Below, in pieces: positions 1 to 7,193 of a stretch of 64,000 nt of DNA. The position numbers and the translations under genes are program-made. This stretch comes from Oceanobacillus indicireducens (lineage in GTDB: Bacteria > Bacillota > Bacilli > Bacillales > Amphibacillaceae). The stretch is from assembly GCF_014647195.1 (NCBI RefSeq), contig NZ_BMOS01000003.1, forward strand, positions 1 to 64,000, read 5' to 3'. The stretch's first letter is position 1, and each line of letters begins with the position of its first letter. Under the pieces are notes generated by a model. The model ran no database searches, was not told the origin of the DNA, and saw only the letters and a program-made list of their open reading frames with translations.

Positions 1-21
1 AGGCTCTTTTTTGTTCAAACC

Positions 22-735
22 TCAAATTTCTTCATTACAGGAATGCTCCGTTTGTAAAGCTCTTACCGCTAAACGGGTATCTTCCAAACTTTCTTTTGCC
101 AACTGTTTCAATTCATCATATGCAGTGTCCTTTTGCTGAATCGATAACATTTCTAGACTCATGATCAATGCAGTCAAGCGGTGTCCGACCGAATCATGGA
201 GGTCCCTTGCAATCCTTGTCCTTTCCTCTAATCTGGCATTATTCTCTGCATTTATATGAAAGCGCTTCATTGTGCGATACTCACCGAGGAGCTCTTCATA
301 GATCTCCTGTTGCTCCCTTCTCTCAACACACATCTGGTTGACAATAAAGCAAAGAATACCAACGAATAGATAAAGAACGACTCGCTCAACCGTCAATTCA
401 TCTGGTAATCCTAGTAAAAGGAGAAGCAGACCCGCTTGAATAAAGAGGATGATCTGATTCTGCTTTTCCAGGCGAAAAGCTGCATCCAACACAATATACA
501 AGAGTAACAATGCTGTTGCTATCGCTTCCTCGGTGAAAAAATATCCATGAGCGGTAAGAATTATTAACAGGGCAGTGTATTTCCAGATTAGAAAACGAGG
601 AATCGTTAGCAGAAAATAAATCCCGAGTGTAACAGCAAATGCAATAATCGAAACTGCTTGAAACGTACTGTTAAAGCTAATTTCATATAGCCATAATATG
701 CTAAAGCTAATGATTCGAATCCAAAATACCCTCAT
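22..735 (-). CDS. Sensor histidine kinase, HisKA_3 type, lacking its ATPase domain
   Basis: The 237-residue product begins with a membrane region of about five or six hydrophobic segments (residues 5-135). A linker follows, then a dimerisation/phosphoacceptor helix with the NarL/DesK-family motif ARDLHDSVGHRL, giving His180 as the phosphate site. The frame ends at a TGA soon after VRALQTEHS, where members of this family normally continue into a HATPase_c domain of about 120 residues. Either the gene is broken by a frameshift near position 22 or the ATPase part lies in another frame beyond the window edge. It starts 30 bp after the SAM enzyme gene with a GGTGTGAG ribosome site and no terminator between, so it may be co-transcribed. 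No partner response regulator is visible. Confidence 0.7.
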   Translation of the reverse strand: MRVFWIRIISFSILWLYEISFNSTFQAVSIIAFAVTLGIYFLLTIPRFLIWKYTALLIILTAHGYFFTEEAIATALLLLYIVLDAAFRLEKQNQIILFIQAGLLLLLLGLPDELTVERVVLYLFVGILCFIVNQMCVERREQQEIYEELLGEYRTMKRFHINAENNARLEERTRIARDLHDSVGHRLTALIMSLEMLSIQQKDTAYDELKQLAKESLEDTRLAVRALQTEHSCNEEI

Positions 736-765
736 CGTCTCACACCTTTAAAAAAAGAAATGCGT

Positions 766-1602
766 TTATTTCCCAATTATAATCGTCCAATTCACCCCAG
801 AACGGATATGATACGCATCGGCAAAGGACCCCTGATTGATCGCTATTCCCAGATTATCAATGGAATTCACAAATAATAAGGGCTCACCAAGGCGCCTGTC
901 TGCAAATGATCGATCAAAAGTAATTAAATTTTTATATACTTTTGTCGAGTTATGCACAATCGTCACTTCAACCGCGTCTCCATACTCAATGCCTGCTTTT
1001 TTAAAAAGTTCGCGATTGATATTCGTCCATAAGTTACCAAAACGGCTATCGAGAATATCAATATTTCCATGAATAATACCGTTTGAATATGTCGCTTCAG
1101 GGATTCTTAGCTTTATCACATCGTCAAGTGAGAGTTCCGGACCGACTTCCTCAAAACTAATTACACCAGCCGCAAGTCTTGCTCCCGTAAAGGCATATAC
1201 ATCACGGCCATGGAATGTATACGATTCACCAGATCGGGGGAGGCGATTTATATTTTCATCAATGACGCGAGCCGCAACAATCCCCGTGCTATGTGCAAGA
1301 TGGGTAAGTGTCCCATTATTCGGTGTTACGATATAATGCCCGTCCTTTGTTTTCGCCACAATGCTTAAACGTTCCGTTCCGACACCAGGGTCGACAACGG
1401 AAATAAACACGGTCTCTTCTGGCCAGTAAGCAACCGTTTGGTATAAACGATACGATGCTTCCCAAATATTATATTGCGGGATTTCATGTGTTAAATTAGA
1501 TATCCTAAGTGTTGAATCAACGGAAAAAGCAACCCCGTTCATTGCACTAACTGCCCCATCATGTAATCCGAAATCTGTTTGTAGAACGATATGTTTATTC
1601 AA
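766..1602 (-). CDS. S-adenosyl-L-methionine hydroxide adenosyltransferase (DUF62 / SAM hydrolase family)
   Basis: The 278-residue protein belongs to the DUF62 family, which shares its fold with the SAM-dependent fluorinase and chlorinase. Family enzymes hydrolyse SAM to adenosine and methionine. The family's N-terminal TDFG (residues 9-12), DPGVG (71-75), TPNNG (93-97) and HGRD (131-134) motifs are present. The Asp-Arg-His triad used by the hydrolases can be placed at Asp71, Arg78 and His131. Translation appears to start at a TTG, six bases after AGGGGAGG. The gene sits directly behind a T-box leader whose specifier reads best as AUG. That links expression to methionyl-tRNA charging and fits an enzyme that releases methionine from SAM. 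The exact reaction is inferred from the family. Confidence 0.88.
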   Translation of the reverse strand: MNKHIVLQTDFGLHDGAVSAMNGVAFSVDSTLRISNLTHEIPQYNIWEASYRLYQTVAYWPEETVFISVVDPGVGTERLSIVAKTKDGHYIVTPNNGTLTHLAHSTGIVAARVIDENINRLPRSGESYTFHGRDVYAFTGARLAAGVISFEEVGPELSLDDVIKLRIPEATYSNGIIHGNIDILDSRFGNLWTNINRELFKKAGIEYGDAVEVTIVHNSTKVYKNLITFDRSFADRRLGEPLLFVNSIDNLGIAINQGSFADAYHIRSGVNWTIIIGK

Positions 1603-1630
1603 CTAAATCCTCCCCTTCTTCGCAAAACAT

Positions 1631-1922
1631 AAAAAACCCACGTCAATATCATAATTGATAAGGACGCGGGTTTACAATTCGTGGTACCACCTTATTTCAC
1701 TGTAAGTTCACACTTACAGCCTCATTAAGTACAACATCTATACTTTAGTTTTGATAACGAGTCGCCAACTCGGCACAACCTACTAGATTCCGTTCAGTCT
1801 GCAGCTCGGAGGCCATTGTTCGTGACGTCAATTTTGCTTCTTTTCACCAGCCGAAGCTCTCTATCCAAAAATCGACTATCCTACTTTTCCCTCTTCATCG
1901 CTATTATTTGCTTTTTCGAATT
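1631..1922 (-). ncRNA. T-box leader (probable Met specifier) for the SAM hydroxide adenosyltransferase gene
   Basis: On the minus strand the leader has a GATGA K-turn motif, AGTA, a stem I distal part with AGAGAG and GGCTGGTG, a GAAC loop-E partner at 1821-1818, and the T-box core AAGGTGGTACCACG at 1693-1680. A terminator hairpin at 1673-1631 ends in a T run. In the specifier loop the codon followed by one purine and then the closing helix (CCTC pairing with GAGG) is ATG at 1816-1814. The antiterminator bulge TGGT calls for a tRNA with discriminator A, as in tRNA-Met. It argues against the overlapping AAT (Asn) reading, because tRNA-Asn carries G73. Confidence 0.88.
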
Positions 1923-1928
1923 ACTGTT

Positions 1929-1957
1929 ATTATATGCAAAAGACAGAAACATTGCAA
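1929..1957 (-). promoter_or_regulatory. Sigma-A promoter of the T-box/SAM enzyme unit
   Basis: TTGCAA at 1957-1952 and a perfect TATAAT at 1934-1929 are separated by 17 bp. Transcription would begin a few bases before the T-box stem I. Confidence 0.75.
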
Positions 1958-1994
1958 GAAAAAATAAGAACACGACGAATTTACTAATGAAGCG

Positions 1995-2381
1995 TCATGT
2001 CCCTTCCTCCTTCTTCCGCTTTAATTTATGGATCTGTTCTAGTAGTTTTTTATATTTCACTCTAACATCTGGTGATTGCACAAGGTAAATGATCAGGCGA
2101 ACGGTTAGAAATAACATCCAACCAACAAGATAAATATGAATAATGAACGTAATCCGGGCCCAAGTGTTTCCAGCCCCTACCTGTTCCATTAAGTAACTAA
2201 ATGCACCGGCTTCTTTCTTTTCCCGCTGCGCAACCGTCAACAGGAGTAGAAGAGGTGCCAGCAATGCAAAGATAAGCGATAATACCGAGAGTATCCGGTA
2301 CTGATACCTTACCCAAAAGATAATTCCGGTACTTAAGGCAAGCACAATAAATATGATGTAAAATATTAAAAAACCACCCAT
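1995..2381 (-). CDS. Small multi-pass membrane protein of unknown function
   Basis: The 128-residue product has hydrophobic segments at about residues 3-24, 28-49 and 74-100, then a charged C-terminus (KKLLEQIHKLKRKKEE) likely to form a short helix in the cytoplasm. A GGGAGTGGG ribosome site lies just upstream of the ATG. I do not recognise the family and no catalytic motif is visible. It is a single gene between the T-box leader and an unassigned gap, and is called real because of the ribosome site and the coherent membrane topology. Confidence 0.6.
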   Translation of the reverse strand: MGGFLIFYIIFIVLALSTGIIFWVRYQYRILSVLSLIFALLAPLLLLLTVAQREKKEAGAFSYLMEQVGAGNTWARITFIIHIYLVGWMLFLTVRLIIYLVQSPDVRVKYKKLLEQIHKLKRKKEEGT

Positions 2382-2838
2382 AATCCCACTCCCAACATCT
2401 GTAAAACGCTCTTTTTTCTATATCTCGATTATAGGTGGTGAGATCCGTTCTGTCTATGGATCGGAATGAGCATTTTAACCACGATCAAAGTGTTAGCGTC
2501 CTTACAAGCTAAGTATGTGATTGTCTTCGCAACGTCAGTACGAACAAACAAAAAAAGGCTAATCTCCAGTAAGGAAATCAGCCTTTTATAATATGTAGGT
2601 ACAGCCACAATTGCCGTATTTCTGAAATAAAAAGTTTTAAACCACTCACTTTGTTCAAGTGGGTGTTTGCAGAAGCCTTCTTGTCTTCCGTTCAAAGACG
2701 GCCCGACATTCCAACTTCGATATAAAACTCCCTATTCATTATTTAGAGGTTAAAACTTAATTCCATACGAACATTGTAGCTTGTAATCATATTCTATACC
2801 TTATCTTAAAAAAACGCAATGGTAAAAGTTTACTATTG
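2382..2838. other. Intergenic gap with one terminator-like hairpin
   Basis: No convincing gene is seen. A hairpin at about 2555-2594 (arms around AAGGCT...AGCCTT, flanked by A and T runs) could terminate transcription in either direction. The 88-codon minus-strand open frame here has no recognisable domain and runs through the hairpin, so it is not called. Confidence 0.5.
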
Positions 2839-3546
2839 TTAATTTGGCTGTCTGAGTCCAATAATATCTAGGTTCGTAATGATTCCAATCAAGGGCTCCG
2901 TTTCCTTACCACTTTCCGTAATGAGTAAGGCTTCCAGGCGATTCCCTCTGCCAAATTGTTTTTTGAAAATATCGATCGCTTCTAGTACAGATGTATTCTT
3001 TGCAATAAAGCGGTAATTATCATTCGTTTCATATTCGAGGACTTCCCCCGCTGTCACTTCCATTGGCATTTTATTTGCTGCGTACATATTGCCGGCGAGC
3101 CAAAAAGTGATCGCCCGTTGACTGATCAGCCCCTTGAATTCCTGATGATCATAAACCGGAAACTTTGATATTTTCTTTTCATGAATAAGTGCAAGTAGAT
3201 TGGTTAATGGTTCGTCATGCTGAAATGAAATGACCTCTTTAATAAACTTCGGTGACACGATCCTTGGTTGGAGCAATTCTTTTTCAATTCGTTCCACCCG
3301 CTTTACTGTAGACTCATGCGGTTCTGCTATTACATGAGCCATATCGACTTTATTATGAACAATCGCATTTCGTAATTCTGCAAATTCAAGCAGATCATCA
3401 CTATATCTTCCAACAATCGCATTTCTATTCTTCAACATATGTACCATTTTGGAAAAACCAATATTCCGTCCATTATTAATAATTGCCCGTAACTTCTTCT
3501 CGATTCGATTAAAGGCAGTCAAAAATCGTTCTGAATTCTGATACAT
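2839..3546 (-). CDS. CBS-domain protein with N-terminal helical region
   Basis: The 235-residue protein has an N-terminal helical region (about 1-90, with AELRNAIVHNK). A C-terminal CBS pair follows (about 95-232), shown by KEVISF, KFPVYDHQEFKGLIS and EALLITESG...GIITNLDIIG. CBS pairs usually bind adenosine nucleotides and act as regulatory modules, so the role may be sensing, with the N-terminal part as the output or interaction domain. AGGAGAATAGG precedes the ATG. A fragment of the 150-bp dispersed repeat lies between this gene and the upstream small membrane protein. The cellular partner is unknown. Confidence 0.75.
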   Translation of the reverse strand: MYQNSERFLTAFNRIEKKLRAIINNGRNIGFSKMVHMLKNRNAIVGRYSDDLLEFAELRNAIVHNKVDMAHVIAEPHESTVKRVERIEKELLQPRIVSPKFIKEVISFQHDEPLTNLLALIHEKKISKFPVYDHQEFKGLISQRAITFWLAGNMYAANKMPMEVTAGEVLEYETNDNYRFIAKNTSVLEAIDIFKKQFGRGNRLEALLITESGKETEPLIGIITNLDIIGLRQPN

Positions 3547-3566
3547 TCCTATTCTCCTAGACTATT

Positions 3567-3624
3567 AATAAAGTGAAACTCATTCAGTGGGGGTTTCCTT
3601 ACCACTCCCACTGAATATTAGTTT
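3567..3624 (+). repeat. 150-bp dispersed element, copy 1 (5' hairpin only)
   Basis: Only the AAAGTGAAACTCATTCAGTG start and first stem-loop (CAGTGGG...CCCACTG) remain. The second half of the element is missing. It begins with the same ATAAAGTG junction as the fuller copies. Confidence 0.75.
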
Positions 3625-3664
3625 CTTATACACTGAAAAATGAGACAGCAACCATACTGTCCCA

Positions 3665-3928
3665 TTAAGCCATATAAATAACAAATGCGATAATCGAGAG
3701 AACTGTTGCAACGATATATATCCAAGACATAATAGGTACATTACTGCTCCAAGAAGATGTTTCATATTCCAAAGATCGCTGCAGTTCGTCTTCAATCGTT
3801 TGACCACTTTCTTTGTATGCCTTTTGCTTGTGTTCTTCTTCTTTTAAAACCCTATATGTCAGAACCGTTGCAATAACACAAACGACTATAATCAAACCAA
3901 CTGTAAAAGCATTAAAATCAAGCATCAT
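3665..3928 (-). CDS. Small two-helix membrane protein
   Basis: The 87-residue product has one hydrophobic helix near the N-terminus (about 6-25), a charged middle rich in Glu and Lys (26-60), and a second helix at the C-terminus (66-86). A strong AAGGGGG ribosome site precedes two successive ATG codons. The second, at 3925, has the more usual spacing. I do not recognise the family. The OsmC-family gene lies 8 bp upstream in the same direction, so the two are probably co-transcribed. Confidence 0.62.
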   Translation of the reverse strand: MMLDFNAFTVGLIIVVCVIATVLTYRVLKEEEHKQKAYKESGQTIEDELQRSLEYETSSWSSNVPIMSWIYIVATVLSIIAFVIYMA

Positions 3929-3936
3929 TTTCCCCC

Positions 3937-4368
3937 TTAATCAAGGTCCATTGTGACCTGGTCTCCTCCATTCAATGAATAACTTGCTGTAATTTCCGCG
4001 TTTAATGAATAAACAACGGAGCAATATTTATTTAACGATAACTCAATCGCCCGGTATAATTTATCTTCCGGGATGTCACCGTTCACTGTGTAATGCAGAT
4101 GTATATCCTTATAACGACGCGGATGACTTTGAGACCTGTCTCCCTTTGCCTGAACATGGAAGGCCTTTGGTGCAAGTTTCATTTTCTCTAAAATCGAAAT
4201 AATATCAATTCCGGTGCAACCAATCACCGTTCCGAGCAACATTTCCATTGGAGTCGGTCCGCGCCCCTCTCCACCAAACTCTGGCAATCCATCTGTAATG
4301 AATGGATATCCTGAGGGAGTTACACCGTTAAAAGCTCTTTTCCCTTCCCATTCCATCTTTAATTCCAC
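3937..4368 (-). CDS. OsmC/Ohr-family peroxide-reductase-like protein
   Basis: This 143-residue protein has the OsmC fold. Two conserved cysteines at residues 51 (IGCTGID) and 116 (KYCSV) form the redox pair that reduces organic peroxides in this family. The N-terminal strand region and the GGEGRGPTPMEMLLG stretch are typical. The start is a GTG at 4368 with GGAGGAGGG six bases upstream. The in-frame ATG four codons later is too far from that site. It would act in the cytosol. OsmC and YhfA/YkmA subgroups are hard to separate by eye, so no gene symbol is given. Confidence 0.85.
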   Translation of the reverse strand: MELKMEWEGKRAFNGVTPSGYPFITDGLPEFGGEGRGPTPMEMLLGTVIGCTGIDIISILEKMKLAPKAFHVQAKGDRSQSHPRRYKDIHLHYTVNGDIPEDKLYRAIELSLNKYCSVVYSLNAEITASYSLNGGDQVTMDLD

Positions 4369-4518
4369 AAGAAGCCCTCCTCCGTCAGTTGAAATATATC
4401 CAATAGACCACTGAATATTTAAGGAATTACCTTCTTCTATTACAACACAAACGAATTGAAAATACTACACTTTGACCTTAGTTTATCATCGTAATTACAA
4501 TTATAATACATCTTTCTT

Positions 4519-4747
4519 CATTTGTAAGTATCCTCATCATAAGCTAAAACAACGGCACTTCGATTGACCTTCAATTGTTCAGCTCATTTTCTTTCAAAAG
4601 GTAATTTTTCCTCAAGGGAATTCACCATATGAAATCTTCCTCTCTAGTTCATCAACGATTTGTAAATATAGTGGTTGTTCACTCTTTCAATGAACTTTCC
4701 ACATAAATGATGCCTTCTATCTCCGTGTTGAAATCAATTATTATCAT
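4519..4747 (-). pseudogene. Fossil of a GntR/MocR-type transcription regulator (HTH domain)
   Basis: On the minus strand, broken frames read EQPLYLQIVDELERKISYGE, then after a frameshift EEKLPFERK, a stop, and AEQLKVNRSAVVLAYDE. This is the order and spacing of a GntR-family winged-helix N-terminus, including the recognition-helix region. A possible start (ATG at 4747) leads through VESSLKE and needs one further frameshift near 4681 to join the HTH part. The C-terminal effector or aminotransferase domain is absent. The remnant lies in the gap between osmC and the NRDE gene. It is called from motif order, with two frameshifts and at least one stop codon. Confidence 0.65.
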
Positions 4748-4816
4748 AATAACATTTGGCTCATCATTGACACTCCACTTTGTTTGTCGGATGCGTGACG
4801 ATTGCAAAGCTTTAAA

Positions 4817-4846
4817 TTGGTGGACGGGAATGGCCGGGCGTATAAT
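4817..4846 (+). promoter_or_regulatory. Promoter of the NRDE-family gene
   Basis: A perfect TATAAT at 4841-4846 sits 18 bp after TTGGTG. The AGGAGG ribosome site begins about ten bases beyond the -10. Confidence 0.6.
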
Positions 4847-4869
4847 ATATAGTTAGGAGGTGATTAGTA

Positions 4870-5646
4870 GTGTGTTTAATTCATTTTCATTTACAAGACC
4901 ATCCGAATTATAAATTAATTGTTGCCGCAAATCGGGATGAATTCTACGACAGACCTACAGAGAAAGCTCACTATTGGCCTGATGCACCTTTTCTTCTCGC
5001 CGGACGTGATATGCTCCAGCAAGGGACTTGGCTTGGCATTACGAAAGAAGGACGATTTGCTGCTCTCACAAATATTCGTGATTTCTCCCTTGAAGGGAAA
5101 GATAAAAAGTCACGAGGGCATATTGTGCATGAATTTCTATCGACAACCACTTCTCCTAACCAATTCCTTGAAAAAATCCGTAACGAGCGAGATGCCTATG
5201 CCGGATTCAACATTCTCGTTGGTGATACAAGCGGACTCTTTCATTATAATAATGCAGACAATACGATTACTGAAGTGCCAGCAGGGCCACATAGTTTAAG
5301 CAACGCAACACTAAACACACCGTGGCCGAAAGTCGTTAAAGGAAGAACAAGGTTGGACGATTATCTACGTCAAACCGACCATGTAAAAACAGACGATTTA
5401 TTCCATATTCTCGAAAATGAAGAAGAAGCTCCTGATTCAATGCTGCCGAATACGGGTATAGGATTAGAACTTGAACGAAAATTATCCGCATCCTTTATTA
5501 AAACGCCTAACTACGGTACTCGCTCAGCAACGGTCGTTCTGATTAACCGGGAGTATGATGTTGTATTTAGTGAACGAACCTATAAAGATGGAGAGCTGAC
5601 AGCGGAAGAGAATTTCACCTTCACGTTGCCAATTTCTACAAAATAA
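4870..5646 (+). CDS. NRDE family protein (TANGO2-like, Ntn-hydrolase fold)
   Basis: The 258-residue protein starts at a GTG behind TTAGGAGGTGA. The mature N-terminus would expose Cys2 (MCLI), the presumed nucleophile of this family. The defining AANRDEFYDRP motif is at about 19-29, and GTWLGITKEGRFAALTN follows. The family is widespread and related to eukaryotic TANGO2, but its substrate is not established, so only the fold and Cys2 can be argued from sequence. The gene is monocistronic, with its own promoter and a strong terminator (5663-5698). Confidence 0.85.
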   Translation: MCLIHFHLQDHPNYKLIVAANRDEFYDRPTEKAHYWPDAPFLLAGRDMLQQGTWLGITKEGRFAALTNIRDFSLEGKDKKSRGHIVHEFLSTTTSPNQFLEKIRNERDAYAGFNILVGDTSGLFHYNNADNTITEVPAGPHSLSNATLNTPWPKVVKGRTRLDDYLRQTDHVKTDDLFHILENEEEAPDSMLPNTGIGLELERKLSASFIKTPNYGTRSATVVLINREYDVVFSERTYKDGELTAEENFTFTLPISTK

Positions 5647-5662
5647 AGTAATGATAATAATT

Positions 5663-5698
5663 CCCGTTGCTTTGTGCAAAATAAAGTAACGGGTTTTT
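5663..5698 (+). terminator. Terminator of the NRDE gene
   Basis: CCCGTTGCTTT pairs with AAAGTAACGGG across a nine-base loop and is followed by TTTTT. Confidence 0.85.
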
Positions 5699-5763
5699 GA
5701 AAAATTGTCATAAGTAGATGGGTCTTTCGCGTCGTTTATAAGCTACAATAGAGAGACGAAACT

Positions 5764-5815
5764 AGTTTTTACTATCGAACATAAGTAAAAACTGTTTTTC
5801 CTTATGTTCAATAGT
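5764..5815 (+). promoter_or_regulatory. Overlapping inverted repeats in the cydABS leader
   Basis: Two stems compete for the same bases. AGTTTTTACT (5764-5773) pairs perfectly with AGTAAAAACT (5784-5793), and ACTATCGAACATAAG (5771-5785) pairs with CTTATGTTCAATAGT (5801-5815) with one non-Watson-Crick position. They lie between the likely promoter and the cydA ribosome site. They could be a protein-binding palindrome or a switchable leader. Neither a Rex nor a CcpA site was clear here. Confidence 0.55.
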
Positions 5816-5849
5816 ACACGAACTTATAAAGAGAGGAAGGGAAAAGCTT

Positions 5850-7193
5850 ATGTTTCATGATCCTGTATTTGCGAGCAGGATGCTGACACTGCTAACATTA
5901 TCGTTTCATATTATTTATGCAACTATCGGTGTTGGGATACCACTTTTTATTATGATTGCACAGTGGCTTGGAATTAAAAAGAACGATGACCACTATATCC
6001 TTATGGCTAGACGCTGGGCTAGAGGATATGTAATTACAGTTGCTGTAGGTGTAGTTACTGGAACGATCATCAGTCTACAGCTTGCCTTATTGTGGCCAAA
6101 CTTTATGGAACTTGCAGGTAATATCATTGCTTTACCTTTATTCATGGAAGTTTTCGCCTTTTTCTTTGAAGCTATATTCCTTGGTATTTATTTATATACC
6201 GGCAACCGATTTAAAAATAAGAAGACTCATTTTCTTCTATTGATACCTGTTGCCATCGGTGCTGGGATGTCAGCGTTTTTCATTACAACAGTGAACGGCT
6301 TTATGAACGCGCCGCAAGGGTTTGATATTGTAAATGGAACACTCGTTAATGTTAACCCAGTCCTTGCCATGTTTAACCTGGCATCACCTACGAAGATTGC
6401 TCACGTGCTTGCCGCGTCCTATATGACGGCTGCCTTTATATTAGCGGCAATAGCTGCATTTAAACTAATTAAAGGTTCGAAGCATACGTATCATAAAAAA
6501 GCATTGCATATGACGATGAAAATCGGGTTAATTTTTGCTGTTGCAGTAGCATTGATTGGTGACTTCTCTGGTAAATACCTGGCAGAATACCAACCAGAAA
6601 AACTTGCAGCTGCCGAATGGCATTTTGAAACGGGAGAAGGTGCTCCACTTCTGTTATACGGAGTACTCGATGAAAATCAAGAACCAAAATATGCAATTAA
6701 ACTTCCTTACGTTTTAAGTATTCTCGCCTTTGGAAGTCCATCTTCTGAAGTGATTGGTCTCGATGAATTCCCTGCAGAGGAACAACCACCGCTTGAAGTG
6801 CATTATTACTTCGACACTATGATTACGATTGGTATGGTGATGATTGCAATATCCTTCTTATATTGGCTTGGATCACGGATGAGATACACATTTGTTGAAT
6901 CAAACTGGTTCCGCTGGCTCATTGTTTTAGGCGGTCCACTATCCATGTTAGCTATTGAATCTGGTTGGTGGCTCGCGGAATTCGGCCGTCAGCCGTGGAT
7001 CATGCGCGGTATTATGACAGTCAGCGAGGCTGCCACGACAAGTGATTATGTTGGATTAATGTTTGTGCTATTCGCTCTTCTTTACCTTATCTTGGGAATT
7101 GGAACAATTGTTATTCTACGTAAAATGTTTGCAAATAACCCGCTCGAAAAAGAATTAGCGAAAGTTCAATCTACACAAGGTGGTGAGCAGTAA
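5850..7193 (+). CDS. cydA: Cytochrome bd ubiquinol/menaquinol oxidase subunit I
   Basis: CydA (447 residues) carries haems b558, b595 and d and the quinol site of the bd oxidase, which reduces O2 to water in the cytoplasmic membrane without pumping protons. The N-terminal helix with the conserved histidine (LTLSFHIIYATIGVG), the GEGAPLLLYG region and the near-invariant FGRQPWI motif at about 378 are visible. Length and a short Q-loop match the Firmicutes short-Q-loop type. GAGAGGAAGGG precedes the ATG. The stop overlaps the cydB start by one base, giving translational coupling in cydA-cydB-cydS. Confidence 0.97.
   Translation: MFHDPVFASRMLTLLTLSFHIIYATIGVGIPLFIMIAQWLGIKKNDDHYILMARRWARGYVITVAVGVVTGTIISLQLALLWPNFMELAGNIIALPLFMEVFAFFFEAIFLGIYLYTGNRFKNKKTHFLLLIPVAIGAGMSAFFITTVNGFMNAPQGFDIVNGTLVNVNPVLAMFNLASPTKIAHVLAASYMTAAFILAAIAAFKLIKGSKHTYHKKALHMTMKIGLIFAVAVALIGDFSGKYLAEYQPEKLAAAEWHFETGEGAPLLLYGVLDENQEPKYAIKLPYVLSILAFGSPSSEVIGLDEFPAEEQPPLEVHYYFDTMITIGMVMIAISFLYWLGSRMRYTFVESNWFRWLIVLGGPLSMLAIESGWWLAEFGRQPWIMRGIMTVSEAATTSDYVGLMFVLFALLYLILGIGTIVILRKMFANNPLEKELAKVQSTQGGEQ

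Larger units (their letters stand above)
4369..4869. other. Gap between osmC and the NRDE gene
   Basis: Apart from the regulator fossil (4519-4747) and the NRDE promoter (TTGGTG 4817-4822, TATAAT 4841-4846, 18-bp spacing), nothing else recognisable is seen in this 500-bp gap. Confidence 0.6.

Noticed and set aside
1814-1818. Asn (AAT) or Gln (CAA) specifier for the first T-box
   Set aside because: AAT is followed by two unpaired bases before the helix, and tRNA-Asn has G73, which would need TGGC rather than TGGT. CAA is followed by a pyrimidine.
2429-2695. 88-codon minus-strand open frame
   Set aside because: No recognisable domain, no ribosome site, and it passes through a terminator-like hairpin.
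5700-5850. Rex operator before cydA
   Set aside because: No TGTGAA-N4-TTCACA-like palindrome is present; only the overlapping inverted repeats are seen.
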